Part shown: one piece after another, positions 7,417 to 15,680 of the stretch | Layout: the number at the start of each line of letters is the position of its first letter | How positions within the stretch are numbered: position 1 is the stretch's first letter | Assembly (NCBI GenBank): GCA_964638865.1 | Contig: CAZXBG010000098.1 | Span: forward strand, 1 to 15,913 | Direction: 5' to 3' | DNA length: 15,913 nucleotides | Source of the DNA: UBA7236 sp964638865 | GTDB taxonomy: Bacteria > Bacteroidota > Bacteroidia > Chitinophagales > BACL12 | Notes under the pieces: model-generated | Told to the model about the DNA's origin: nothing | What the model saw: only the letters and a program-made list of their open reading frames with translations | The model's database searches: none | Position numbers and translations under genes: made by a program

Positions 7417-9446
7417 CCAGACTCAGTGTAATAATTGTTAATTACAACGTTAAGTATTTTCTTGAACAGGCAATTCAATCTGTAATAAAAGCCTGTGAGA
7501 ATATTGAAGCAGAAATTATTGTTGTGGATAATAATTCTGTGGATGGAAGTGTGGAATTAATTGAATCGAAATTTGTCAGCAAAGGAAAAGATCAGAAACC
7601 TGAAATTAAAATAATAGCAAATAAACAAAATGCAGGATTTTCCAAGGCAAATAATCAAGGTATGCAGATTGCAAAAGGGCAATATATTTTATTATTAAAC
7701 CCGGATACTGTTGTGGAGGAAGACACTTTTGAAAAATGTCTTTCTTTTATGGATTCGCATACCGATGCCGGGGCCTTAGGCGTTAAAATGATAGATGGAA
7801 AGGGTGTGTTTCTTCCCGAAAGTAAAAGGGCATTTCCGAGTCCGGAAGTTGCATTTTATAAGGCATTTGGATTAGCTGCACTATTTCCGAGATCCAAAGT
7901 TTTTGGCAAATACCACCTTGGATATATTGGAGAAAATGAAACATGTGCAGTGGATGTTCTTGCAGGTGCATTTATGTTGTTGCGCACAGATGTTTTGGAT
8001 AAGATAGGCTATCTGGATGAAGATTTTTTTATGTATGGCGAGGATATAGATCTGAGTTATAGAATTGTAAAAGCAGGATATAAAAATTATTATTTTCCTG
8101 AAACGAGGATCATACACTACAAAGGAGAGAGCACAAAAAAAGCAAGTTTTAATTATGTGAAAATGTTTTACAATGCAATGAAAATATTTGCTAAAAAACA
8201 TTTTTCAGGAAGGCGAGCCGGTTTATTTGTGATGCTGCTGAATATTGCTATTTATTTCCGCGCCTTAATTGCCGGAACCGTACGAATATTGAAAAATATT
8301 CTAATACCACTGATCGATGCATTATTAATTTTCGGAGGATTGGTATTGATAAAAGAATATTGGGAATATTATGTAAAATATATTGATGGCGGCGAATATC
8401 CGATAGATTATCTGCTTATTAATGCACCGCTGTATTGTTTGATATGGATTTTGTCCATTTATATCAGCGGTGGTTATGACAAATCAACCAATATCACAAA
8501 AATAGTCCGCGGTATTTTTTGGGGTACTCTGGTAATAGCTGCAGTGTATGGTTTTTTTCCCGAGCAGTATCGGTTTTCCAGAGGAATGATAATAGCAGGA
8601 GCAGCTTATAGTGTTTTTGTTTTATTATTTTACAGATCAATACTACATTTTTTGAAACACCGCAATTTCAGATTTGGAGAAGAACCCGATAAAAAGATAT
8701 TAATTGTCGGGAACAGTGAGGAAACTAAAAGAGCACACCAATTGCTCAACCAACTGCAGTTGGGAAATCAGATAGTGGGCTATGTAAATACAGGATCTAA
8801 TGGCAAAAATGAAGACCTTGTTTTGGGTTCTGTGGAATCATTAAAAGAACTAATATCTGTATACAAAGCGAACGAATTAATTTTCTGTGCAAAGGATATC
8901 AGCAGCCAGGAGATCATAAACTGGATGGTAACATTAGGACAAAATATTGATTATAAAATAATTCCGGATCAAAGTTTAAGTATTATAGGCAGCAATTCGA
9001 AAAATACCGCAGGTGATATTTATACTGTTGATATACAACTAAAGATCAGTCTACCGGAGCAGCGAAGGGCAAAACGCTTTACCGATATATTTGTTTCCAT
9101 TTTTTGTTTGTTTACCTCACCGATCCTAGTGTTTTTCGTAAGAAACAAAGTTGGGTTATTTAAAAATATTTTCGCAGTTATTAGAGGAAAAAATTCCTGG
9201 GTGGGTTATTACCGACAAAACGGAACTTCAAATGAACCGGGAGATAAGAAAACAAACTACCCTGCATTACCCACCATTAAACCAGGCATATTACACCCAC
9301 TGCCAAATTTCGATACAGAACGTGAAAATGAACTTATGATAGCGAGGATCAATTTTATTTATGCAAAGGATTATCGCGTTTCAGATGATCTGGAAATTAT
9401 TATCTCGGCTATTTCTAAACTTGGCGATCAGGCTCCTTTATTTTAA
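7413..9446 (+). CDS. GT2 glycosyltransferase fused to a degenerate polyprenyl glycosylphosphotransferase-like region
   Basis: This 677-residue membrane protein is predicted to transfer a sugar during surface polysaccharide or glycoconjugate assembly. Residues 1-260 are a GT-A family 2 domain with SVIIVNYN (5-12), VDNNSVDGS (38-46), NAGFSKANN (73-81), the nucleotide/metal site NPDT (96-99) and GEDIDLSYR (209-217), resembling rhamnosyltransferase-type enzymes. About five hydrophobic segments follow between 271 and 408. Residues 428-545 look like the Rossmann CoA_binding_3-type domain of WcaJ/PssE-like phosphotransferases (ILIVGNSEE, 429-437). From 551, KRFTDIFVSIFCLFTSP recalls the start of the bacterial sugar-transferase domain, and NIFAVIRGKNSWVGY (585-599) plus IKPGIL (622-627) recall its later motifs, but the catalytic stretch between them is missing. 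It is a recognisable Bacteroidota architecture, so I do not call it a pseudogene. It overlaps recR by 4 nt and the converging gene by 9 nt. Confidence 0.85.
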   Translation: MTRLSVIIVNYNVKYFLEQAIQSVIKACENIEAEIIVVDNNSVDGSVELIESKFVSKGKDQKPEIKIIANKQNAGFSKANNQGMQIAKGQYILLLNPDTVVEEDTFEKCLSFMDSHTDAGALGVKMIDGKGVFLPESKRAFPSPEVAFYKAFGLAALFPRSKVFGKYHLGYIGENETCAVDVLAGAFMLLRTDVLDKIGYLDEDFFMYGEDIDLSYRIVKAGYKNYYFPETRIIHYKGESTKKASFNYVKMFYNAMKIFAKKHFSGRRAGLFVMLLNIAIYFRALIAGTVRILKNILIPLIDALLIFGGLVLIKEYWEYYVKYIDGGEYPIDYLLINAPLYCLIWILSIYISGGYDKSTNITKIVRGIFWGTLVIAAVYGFFPEQYRFSRGMIIAGAAYSVFVLLFYRSILHFLKHRNFRFGEEPDKKILIVGNSEETKRAHQLLNQLQLGNQIVGYVNTGSNGKNEDLVLGSVESLKELISVYKANELIFCAKDISSQEIINWMVTLGQNIDYKIIPDQSLSIIGSNSKNTAGDIYTVDIQLKISLPEQRRAKRFTDIFVSIFCLFTSPILVFFVRNKVGLFKNIFAVIRGKNSWVGYYRQNGTSNEPGDKKTNYPALPTIKPGILHPLPNFDTERENELMIARINFIYAKDYRVSDDLEIIISAISKLGDQAPLF

Positions 9447-10862
9447 TAATTTTTCTTCTACCTTTTGTTGCAACCAGCCGAGGTCGGCAACTTGTTTTGT
9501 TTCTTCTATTTTTTCCTTTAATTCGGTCAGTTTTGATTTGTCTCTTTTTGTAAGACGCGACAATTTATCAATATATTTTAAAAAGTTAGTATATAAAATT
9601 TTTACATTCTCACTAAGTGTTTTATTTCTTCTGAGGTAAACTTTAAAAGCTTCAATAGCACTTTGCATCGGGTCCCATTCATCCATCTGATAATATATTT
9701 TTATCAGCATTGTTCGACTATCCAATGCATAAAAAATATCTGTGAACTCCACCTGATTAATCAGCTTTAAGGCTTCACCATATTGTGCTTTATAGAATAA
9801 CAAATATCCCATGTTATAGTTATACGCATTAACCCTGAATTTTTCATTCAATTTATTTTTATAGCTCTTAATAAATTGTTCGGCCGAATCAAATTCACCG
9901 GCTCTAAGTGCAGCTATTACAATGTTCTTATAGGTCCATGGCGATAAATATCCATCCACCATTAAAAGATTTTTTTCCAGTGCTTGTTTGGAAAGGTTAA
10001 AATATTCTCTTAGGTAGGTTTTATTTCCTGCATTTATTTTGCGTATCGTATAATTTTGTGCGTAAGCATAAATGTCCTTCGCTTCATCCAACGGAAATTT
10101 ATCAGTATGTTCCTCTAATAGTTTTTTTAATTTCTCAAAATGTTCATCGTTATCATTTTCAACAAAGGTCATTAATATCTGATAGTAGATAGTAATAGAT
10201 GGATAATCATAATAACTGTGTTCTCTTAAATGATCAGAGATCTCCTTTAATAATCGCAACTCATAGTCTGTTGCTACCAATTTCTGCCTGTTGATCAATT
10301 CGCAGGAATATTTTAATTTAGTTGCAATATAAAACAGATCGAGAAAATCTGTTGCCTTTTGCAAACTCGCATCATATGCCCTTTTTTTCTGGCGATCGAA
10401 AAAAAGATTTAATTCACTCTGTAATATATATTCCTTATAAAAATAGGGGGCATTGCGATATGGATCCTTTTCCAAAAAATCTTTTGCGGTCCTTAAAGTC
10501 TGGTCGAAGAGTTTGTCGTTTTCCCATTTGTTATAAACTCTTAATATATTACAATATCCCTCCAGCTCATCGGCGAAATAAGAATTGTATTTAATAAATC
10601 CTTCCATATGGCCCACTATATCACTCATCATATAACCGAGTTTTTTTTCGGAAATCTCTAAACCCTGTATGCCCTTTTTAATCAGCCTTTCTTTATCTAC
10701 TTTTTTCAGTTCAAATTCAGGAGCATATTTTTTTATATGATTATAAAAGGTAAGCAGGTCATTATCTTTGTTAAAGAAAGGGGAAGCGAGGTAATCAGAA
10801 AACTTATTCAATTCCTTGGGACTGAAATTCCTCAGCATGTCAATCATCTTACTCTTATACAT
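9438..10862 (-). CDS. Helical-repeat protein of unknown function
   Basis: I do not recognise a named function. The 474-residue protein has no signal peptide or membrane helix and is rich in Lys, Glu, Leu, Tyr and Asn. It looks alpha-helical throughout, in a pattern resembling degenerate tetratricopeptide repeats; for example, residues in the 340s-390s show paired helices with Tyr/Ala at packing positions (YNMGYLLFYKAQYGEALKLI). The N-terminus contains FSPKELNKFSDYLASPFFNK, of a type I associate with a family of Bacteroidota hypothetical proteins. The C-terminus is a Lys/Glu-rich helix ending KVEEKLLK. Long, evenly helical sequence and normal codon use argue that it is a real gene. It converges on the glycosyltransferase, and the two coding regions overlap by 9 nt with no terminator between them. 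A scaffolding or protein-binding role is a guess from the repeat type only. Confidence 0.75.
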   Translation of the reverse strand: MYKSKMIDMLRNFSPKELNKFSDYLASPFFNKDNDLLTFYNHIKKYAPEFELKKVDKERLIKKGIQGLEISEKKLGYMMSDIVGHMEGFIKYNSYFADELEGYCNILRVYNKWENDKLFDQTLRTAKDFLEKDPYRNAPYFYKEYILQSELNLFFDRQKKRAYDASLQKATDFLDLFYIATKLKYSCELINRQKLVATDYELRLLKEISDHLREHSYYDYPSITIYYQILMTFVENDNDEHFEKLKKLLEEHTDKFPLDEAKDIYAYAQNYTIRKINAGNKTYLREYFNLSKQALEKNLLMVDGYLSPWTYKNIVIAALRAGEFDSAEQFIKSYKNKLNEKFRVNAYNYNMGYLLFYKAQYGEALKLINQVEFTDIFYALDSRTMLIKIYYQMDEWDPMQSAIEAFKVYLRRNKTLSENVKILYTNFLKYIDKLSRLTKRDKSKLTELKEKIEETKQVADLGWLQQKVEEKLLK

Positions 10863-10916
10863 AACTTATTTTTACATAACCCGTGTGAAAATACTGCCAT
10901 TTTTTCGGAAACTAGC

Positions 10917-10948
10917 CAAAATACGAACTATTTTTAATAATCGACAAA
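10917..10948 (-). promoter_or_regulatory. Candidate promoter for the helical-repeat gene
   Basis: On the minus strand, TTTG (10948-10945) is followed after 21 nt by TATTTTG (10923-10917), which is TAnnTTTG with one spacer base missing. The predicted start near 10911 gives a leader of about 50 nt before the ATG at 10862. Confidence 0.38.
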
Positions 10949-11063
10949 TGACATAAATTACTGAATATCAATTTATTAGTATAATATCGGTGATTAAAAT
11001 CATATATATTTTGTTAAAAACCACTCGGAAAAGCATGGAAACCGTAAGATATTGTATTTTTAG

Positions 11064-11093
11064 ATTGTTCATAACAGCTGTTACTTTACTTTG
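11064..11093 (+). promoter_or_regulatory. Candidate promoter for the secreted-protein pair
   Basis: ATTG (11064-11067) is followed after 19 nt by TACTTTG (11087-11093). It resembles the Bacteroidota TTTG / TAnnTTTG promoter with one mismatch in -33 and one spacer base missing in -7. The start would lie about 18 nt ahead of the ATG at 11117. The rest of the 254-bp gap 10863-11116 holds only the divergent candidate at 10917-10948. Confidence 0.35.
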
Positions 11094-11116
11094 ACAAAAT
11101 ATTCAAACTAGATATC

Positions 11117-12529
11117 ATGCAGCTTTTTACGAAACTCTTCAAAGGATTAAAGCCACTTTATGCTGCTATAATAGTGTTGTTGACCAATTCAATAATTTCT
11201 GCCCAAACAATCCCGATTGTAGTTAACGATACCATTCGGCTTTGTGAGGGGACAGCTTTCACACTTGATGTATTATTAAATGACACTATTGATGTAGGGG
11301 AAGTAGTTGAAGTTGATATACTGGCAGGCCCTTCCAGCCCACTTATTGATTATGAAGATGACTTGTTACCGGAAGGCACTTATGATATTTTTGTAGACGC
11401 AGGGTTTAACGGGGAGGATGTTATGGTTTATGAAGTATGTGGTGAGGATGATGAATTATGTGCTATCGGATTGATTGTTATAATTGTTGCGGGTGCCGAT
11501 AATTGCGTGTGGCCCGGTGATGCAAACGCGGATAGTATCTGCAATTATCTTGATCTTCTACCTATCGGTGTGTATTTTGGCAATAATGGTCCAACGCGTT
11601 ATGATATAGATGGAACGTGGGAAGAATCGTATTGTGATGAATGGGAAGATCTGGTGGAATACCTGATAGCGCCAAATGCAAAATTTGCAGATTGTAATGG
11701 CGATGGGTATATAGATGCTTCCGATACACTGGTTATCGTAAACAACTACGGTCAAACACATGGTGATTATGCAACTGTAGCATATATTGGCGGGCCTGAT
11801 GATCCTATATTAGGGGTTGATTTCTTTTCAGATACCATTGTAGCCGGAAGTGAAATTGTAATTCCGCTGATCTTAGGAACTGATGAAATACCCGCTTCTA
11901 ATATTTATGGTTTGGCATTTGAATTTGATTATGATGAAACACTTATTGTCGCTTCCAGTGTTAAAGTAACTTTTAATTCCGGTTGGCTTGGAACTCCCGG
12001 CACTGACCTGATTTCCATTCAGAGCAATGATACCATTAATGGTATTATCAGTGTTTCTGTTACAAGAATAAATCAGATAGCAAGATCGGGAAGTGGCCAT
12101 GTTGGCGAAGTTAGTTTTGTAATGGAAGATAATATTGCCGGTAAACTTTCAAATGAAATATCTGCAGCTGTAAATGTCTGTATCACTTTTCCTCAAACAA
12201 TTAATAATTTTGGAGTACCGATTAATATTAATCCAATTTGTGATTCCATTATTGTATTTCAAATAACAGATGGGATTGAAAATTATTTGCAGAATAATTC
12301 ACGTGCATATCCTAATCCGGCTGATGAAACAGTGAATGTGTTATTAGGAGAAAAAATTAACGGTACTTGTATGATGCAAAATATATTCGGACAAACTGTT
12401 GCGATAGAACAAATTAATAATTCTGAAAAAGTTTCTTTTTCAACTACAGATCTTGCAGCCGGGACCTACACAATTACAATTAAAACAGATAAAACAGTAT
12501 TTACAAAAAAAATAATTATACAACATTAA
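11117..12529 (+). CDS. Secreted protein with split dockerin-like calcium loops, cohesin-like region and T9SS sorting domain
   Basis: This 470-residue protein should be exported by Sec and then by the T9SS. The signal peptide runs to about residue 30 (ends SIISAQ). Residues 33-125 look like a bacterial Ig/cadherin-like 'VNDT...LLNDT' domain (VNDTIRLCEGTAFTLDVLLN). Two dockerin-type EF loops follow: Asp135-Asn137-Asp139-Asn143-Asp146, and Asp192-Asn194-Asp196-Asp200-Asp203 within DCNGDGYIDASD. They are 57 residues apart instead of the roughly 25-35 of ordinary dockerins, with a Trp/Tyr-rich insert (W168 to W176) between. Residues 231-345 resemble a cohesin-like beta-sandwich (AGSEIVIPL, FEFDYDETLI). 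Residues 397-470 are a type-A-like sorting domain (AYPNPADETVNV, TTDLAAGTYTITI, final KKIIIQH). The large PKD protein begins 44 nt downstream with no visible terminator between, so the two may be co-transcribed. The biological role is unknown. Confidence 0.8.
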   Translation: MQLFTKLFKGLKPLYAAIIVLLTNSIISAQTIPIVVNDTIRLCEGTAFTLDVLLNDTIDVGEVVEVDILAGPSSPLIDYEDDLLPEGTYDIFVDAGFNGEDVMVYEVCGEDDELCAIGLIVIIVAGADNCVWPGDANADSICNYLDLLPIGVYFGNNGPTRYDIDGTWEESYCDEWEDLVEYLIAPNAKFADCNGDGYIDASDTLVIVNNYGQTHGDYATVAYIGGPDDPILGVDFFSDTIVAGSEIVIPLILGTDEIPASNIYGLAFEFDYDETLIVASSVKVTFNSGWLGTPGTDLISIQSNDTINGIISVSVTRINQIARSGSGHVGEVSFVMEDNIAGKLSNEISAAVNVCITFPQTINNFGVPININPICDSIIVFQITDGIENYLQNNSRAYPNPADETVNVLLGEKINGTCMMQNIFGQTVAIEQINNSEKVSFSTTDLAAGTYTITIKTDKTVFTKKIIIQH

Positions 12530-12573
12530 TTAAATAAAACCCGATAATTCTCACAATCCAAATCATACCAATT

Positions 12574-15500
12574 ATGAAAAAAATTTTAACTCCCATTTTA
12601 TTATTTCTTCTTGCGAGTACAACTTTAATGGCATCACTTGCAGATTGTAATGCCGATTTTGATGTTCTTGTAATAGGTGCAACAGCTGATTTTACAGACG
12701 ACTCCGAATCAGAAACAGGAGATATAAGTTACGCATGGACATTTGGCGATGGAGGTACATCCACAGAAGCTAACCCGGCGCATATTTATGCTGAACCCGG
12801 AACCTATACTGTATGTCTTATTATTGAAACTACCGGCGGTTGCATTGACTATAAATGTGAAATTATTGTAATTGGTGGAGGAGTTTATTGTGCTGCAGGA
12901 TTTGAATATATTGTTTCCGGAATGACCGCAACATTTGAAGACGGTTCAGAATCTGGGCCCGGTGATATTGTGAGTTATTTATGGAATTTTGGTGATGGAT
13001 CCACTTCAGATGATATAAATCCGGAACATACTTATGACCTTGAGGGTACTTATGAAGTTTGTTTATCAATAATTACTTCAGATGGTTGTGAAGATGTAAC
13101 TTGTTTTCCTGTTACTATTGGTGGTGGTGGAGCTGAGTGTGAAGCCAATTTTGAATTTAATACAGATGGATTAACAGCAACATTTTATGATATTACTGCC
13201 GGAGACGTAACAAGCTGGCTTTGGACATTTGGCGATGGTACAGAATCAACAGAAGAAAATCCGACACACACTTATGCCACAAATGGAACTTATAATGTTT
13301 GTCTTATTATAACAACTGCTGATGGATGTATTGCAGATATTTGTATGACTGTAATTGTGGAAGATGGTGGTGGAATAGAATGTGATGCGAATTTTGATTA
13401 TGAAGTAGACGGACTTTCTATTTATTTTAATAGCAATACAGACCCTGGTCCAGGTGATGTGGAAGCGTATGTTTGGGATTTTGGAGACGGAACATTTAGT
13501 GATGATGCAAATCCAATTCACACTTATACTGAACCGGGTGTTTATACAGTTTGTCTCACTGTTTATTTTTTTGGAGGATGTTCTGCTGAATTTTGTTATG
13601 AAGTAGTTGTAGGTGAAATTTTAGAATGCACTGCAATGTATGAAGTAACCTCAATAGACAGTGGCAATGTACATTTTTACGGATGGGTTGAACCAACTGC
13701 AGATGTAGTAACTTATGTTTGGGATTTTGGAGATGGTACATCGTACACTGAAACTACAGCCGGAACTGCTTCTGATCCCTGGCATACTTATACCGAACCC
13801 GGTGTTTATCTCGTTTGCCTTACTATAGAAACCGGCGCAGGTTGTGTGGATGAATATTGTAGTGAAATTGGTATAGAAGAAGATGCCGATTGTTTATCGA
13901 ATTATGAATTTAATATTGATGGGTTGGATGTTGATTTTTATGAAACTGCTATAGGTGATGTTGTGGAATATTTTTGGGAATTTGGTGATGGAGAAACATC
14001 TGACGAAGCAAATCCTAATCATCATTACGATGAACCCGGTGTGTATGAAGTTTGTTTGACGATAATTACTGCTGCAGGTTGCACAGACATGTTTTGCCAT
14101 AGTGTTGAAGTATCGGAAGGTGGTGGAGAGTGTGAATCAGATTTTGAATTTACTGAAAGCGGATTAATTGTTAGCTTTTTTGAAACTGCCGATGGTGGTG
14201 GTGCAGATATTACTTCTTATTTCTGGAGTTTTGGTGATGGAACATTTTCTGATGATCCAAATCCAACACATACTTATACAGATGAAGGTGGGTATTTGGT
14301 TTGTTTAACAATAACTACTGCTGATAGTTGCACCTCCACTTATTGTGATGAGATTAATGTAGAAGAAGGTGGAGGAGGTGATTGTGAAGCATCTTTTGTA
14401 ATTACCTCACTCGAATTAACTCCGGATGGATGGCTTGCAACATTTGAAAATACTTCTGTTGCAGGAGCGGATATTGTTTCTGTAATCTGGTATTTCGGAG
14501 ATGGAACTACAGCAACAACTTATGATGCGGAACATCTATATTTAGAACCTGGTGAATCGTATGTAATTTGTTTGGTAATTACAACTGCCGATGGTTGCGT
14601 TTCAGAATTTTGTGAAGAATTTGTGATTGGTGGTGATGGCGGAGAGTGTGAAGCAGATTTTACATGGGATACCGATGGTTTAACCGTTGATTTTACAGAA
14701 GATGCTGATGGCGGTGGAGCTGATATCATTAGTTATATCTGGACCTTTGATGACGGAACCGGAGATTACGGTGCGGAGGTTACGCATACTTATACAATTT
14801 CTGGGGAGTATGAAGTTTGCCTTACTATAATTACTGCTGATAGTTGTATAGATACACATTGCGAAGAAGTTAATGTGGAGGGAGAACCGGCACCTTGCAC
14901 AGCAGGATTCGAAATTGAAAGTTTTGAAGAAACTCCTGATGGTTGGATTATTGTTTTCACAAATACTTCAGAAGGAACCGGACCGGGATCAGAAAATTAT
15001 CATTGGTATTTTGGTGATGGTGGAGTTAGTGAAGCATTTAATCCTGATCACCTTTATACAGAGCCTGGTATTTATACAATTTGTGTAACAATTGGTGAAG
15101 AAGGTGCTGATTGTTTCGATGAATATTGTGAAGAAATATTTATTGGTGGTGATGATGATTGTGCAAATCCTGATCTTATAGATTCTGCTTATGCATGTAT
15201 TGAAGTTTACGAACCTGTTTGTGGATGTGATGGGGTAACTTATAGTAATTCCTGTTTTGCTGAATATTATGGCGGAGTACTTTTCTGGACAGAAGGCGCT
15301 TGTGATGCAACTGCAATTGAAGAAGAAAATATATTTGGATTTGTTCAGTTATCTCCAAACCCTGCACAAAATGAAGTGGAATTAAATTACACTTTACAAT
15401 CGAATGCAGATGTTCGGATTTATATAATGAATATAGTGGGACAACAATTAAACGAACTCATCAATAAACCGATGGTTGCAGGAAGTTATAGTTTACAATT

Positions 15501-15591
15501 TAATACTACCGATCTTGCATCGGGAATATATTTAGTAAATATTGTTGCCGGAAATGAGCAGTCAGTGCAGAAATTAGTGATTTCTAAATAA
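12574..15591 (+). CDS. Large secreted protein: ten four-cysteine PKD repeats, Kazal-like module, T9SS sorting domain
   Basis: A 1005-residue acidic secreted protein. The signal peptide is MKKILTPILLFLLASTTLMA. Ten PKD domains begin at Cys25, 106, 189, 270, 352, 440, 520, 604, 692 and 775 and are 80-88 residues long. Most carry the signature W-x-FGDG, then a His-x-Tyr element, then Y-x-VCL; domain 9 has FDDG. Each repeat has exactly four Cys: one at the start, one in VCL or its variant, and two in a GC-x4-C-type element, giving 40 in all. Gly/Glu-rich linkers separate them. Residues 863-910 form a Kazal-like module with six Cys and the signature VCGCDGVTYSNSC. Residues 926-1005 are a T9SS type-A-like domain (LSPNPAQNEVELNY, TTDLASGIYLVNI, KLVISK). 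PKD domains usually mediate adhesion or protein-carbohydrate contacts. No enzyme domain is visible, so a surface adhesin, matrix protein or protease-shielding protein are all open. Confidence 0.88.
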   Translation: MKKILTPILLFLLASTTLMASLADCNADFDVLVIGATADFTDDSESETGDISYAWTFGDGGTSTEANPAHIYAEPGTYTVCLIIETTGGCIDYKCEIIVIGGGVYCAAGFEYIVSGMTATFEDGSESGPGDIVSYLWNFGDGSTSDDINPEHTYDLEGTYEVCLSIITSDGCEDVTCFPVTIGGGGAECEANFEFNTDGLTATFYDITAGDVTSWLWTFGDGTESTEENPTHTYATNGTYNVCLIITTADGCIADICMTVIVEDGGGIECDANFDYEVDGLSIYFNSNTDPGPGDVEAYVWDFGDGTFSDDANPIHTYTEPGVYTVCLTVYFFGGCSAEFCYEVVVGEILECTAMYEVTSIDSGNVHFYGWVEPTADVVTYVWDFGDGTSYTETTAGTASDPWHTYTEPGVYLVCLTIETGAGCVDEYCSEIGIEEDADCLSNYEFNIDGLDVDFYETAIGDVVEYFWEFGDGETSDEANPNHHYDEPGVYEVCLTIITAAGCTDMFCHSVEVSEGGGECESDFEFTESGLIVSFFETADGGGADITSYFWSFGDGTFSDDPNPTHTYTDEGGYLVCLTITTADSCTSTYCDEINVEEGGGGDCEASFVITSLELTPDGWLATFENTSVAGADIVSVIWYFGDGTTATTYDAEHLYLEPGESYVICLVITTADGCVSEFCEEFVIGGDGGECEADFTWDTDGLTVDFTEDADGGGADIISYIWTFDDGTGDYGAEVTHTYTISGEYEVCLTIITADSCIDTHCEEVNVEGEPAPCTAGFEIESFEETPDGWIIVFTNTSEGTGPGSENYHWYFGDGGVSEAFNPDHLYTEPGIYTICVTIGEEGADCFDEYCEEIFIGGDDDCANPDLIDSAYACIEVYEPVCGCDGVTYSNSCFAEYYGGVLFWTEGACDATAIEEENIFGFVQLSPNPAQNEVELNYTLQSNADVRIYIMNIVGQQLNELINKPMVAGSYSLQFNTTDLASGIYLVNIVAGNEQSVQKLVISK
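12646..15159 (+). repeat. Ten tandem PKD-coding repeats
   Basis: Coding repeats begin at 12646, 12889, 13138, 13381, 13627, 13891, 14131, 14383, 14647 and 14896, each 240-264 bp. They are recognisable as protein repeats but diverged at the DNA level. Units 7+8 (14131-14646) and 9+10 (14647-15159) look like copies of one two-domain block. Confidence 0.85.
15160..15303 (+). other. Kazal-like module inside the PKD protein
   Basis: Codes for residues 863-910 with Cys863, 875, 883, 885, 894 and 910 around EPVCGCDGVTYSNSC and ending WTEGAC. This is the Kazal-type arrangement often seen near the C-terminus of Bacteroidota secreted proteins. True protease inhibition is not shown by the sequence. Confidence 0.8.
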
Positions 15592-15607
15592 TATTTTATA
15601 TAACATT

Positions 15608-15641
15608 AAAAGGTGATCTTGTCGTGAGATCACCTTTTTTT
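15608..15641 (+). terminator. Intrinsic terminator after the PKD gene
   Basis: A 12-bp perfect stem (AAAAGGTGATCT with AGATCACCTTTT) surrounds the 7-nt loop TGTCGTG and runs into seven T's. It starts 17 nt beyond the stop codon of the PKD gene, so it ends that gene and possibly a two-gene transcript begun near 11093. Confidence 0.92.
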
Positions 15642-15680
15642 ATTTTATACACTTCCTCTGTGGGAGGGTGAATAAAAAGG

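Noticed and set aside
7413..9446. Full-length polyprenyl glycosylphosphotransferase (WcaJ-like) annotation
   Set aside because: The N-terminal 260 residues are clearly GT2 and the catalytic segment of the sugar-transferase domain is missing.
7413..9446. Pseudogene or frameshifted fusion
   Set aside because: The frame is intact for 677 codons with conserved motifs in order, and a similar GT2-plus-remnant layout fits known Bacteroidota proteins.
11117..12529. Cellulosome component
   Set aside because: Dockerin-like loops are split and no glycoside hydrolase or scaffoldin is nearby; the T9SS tail points to a Bacteroidota surface protein.
12863..15088. Several 60-90 residue frames opposite or out of phase within the PKD gene
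   Set aside because: They track the repeats in wrong frames, with His/Asn/Lys-rich composition and no independent gene signals.
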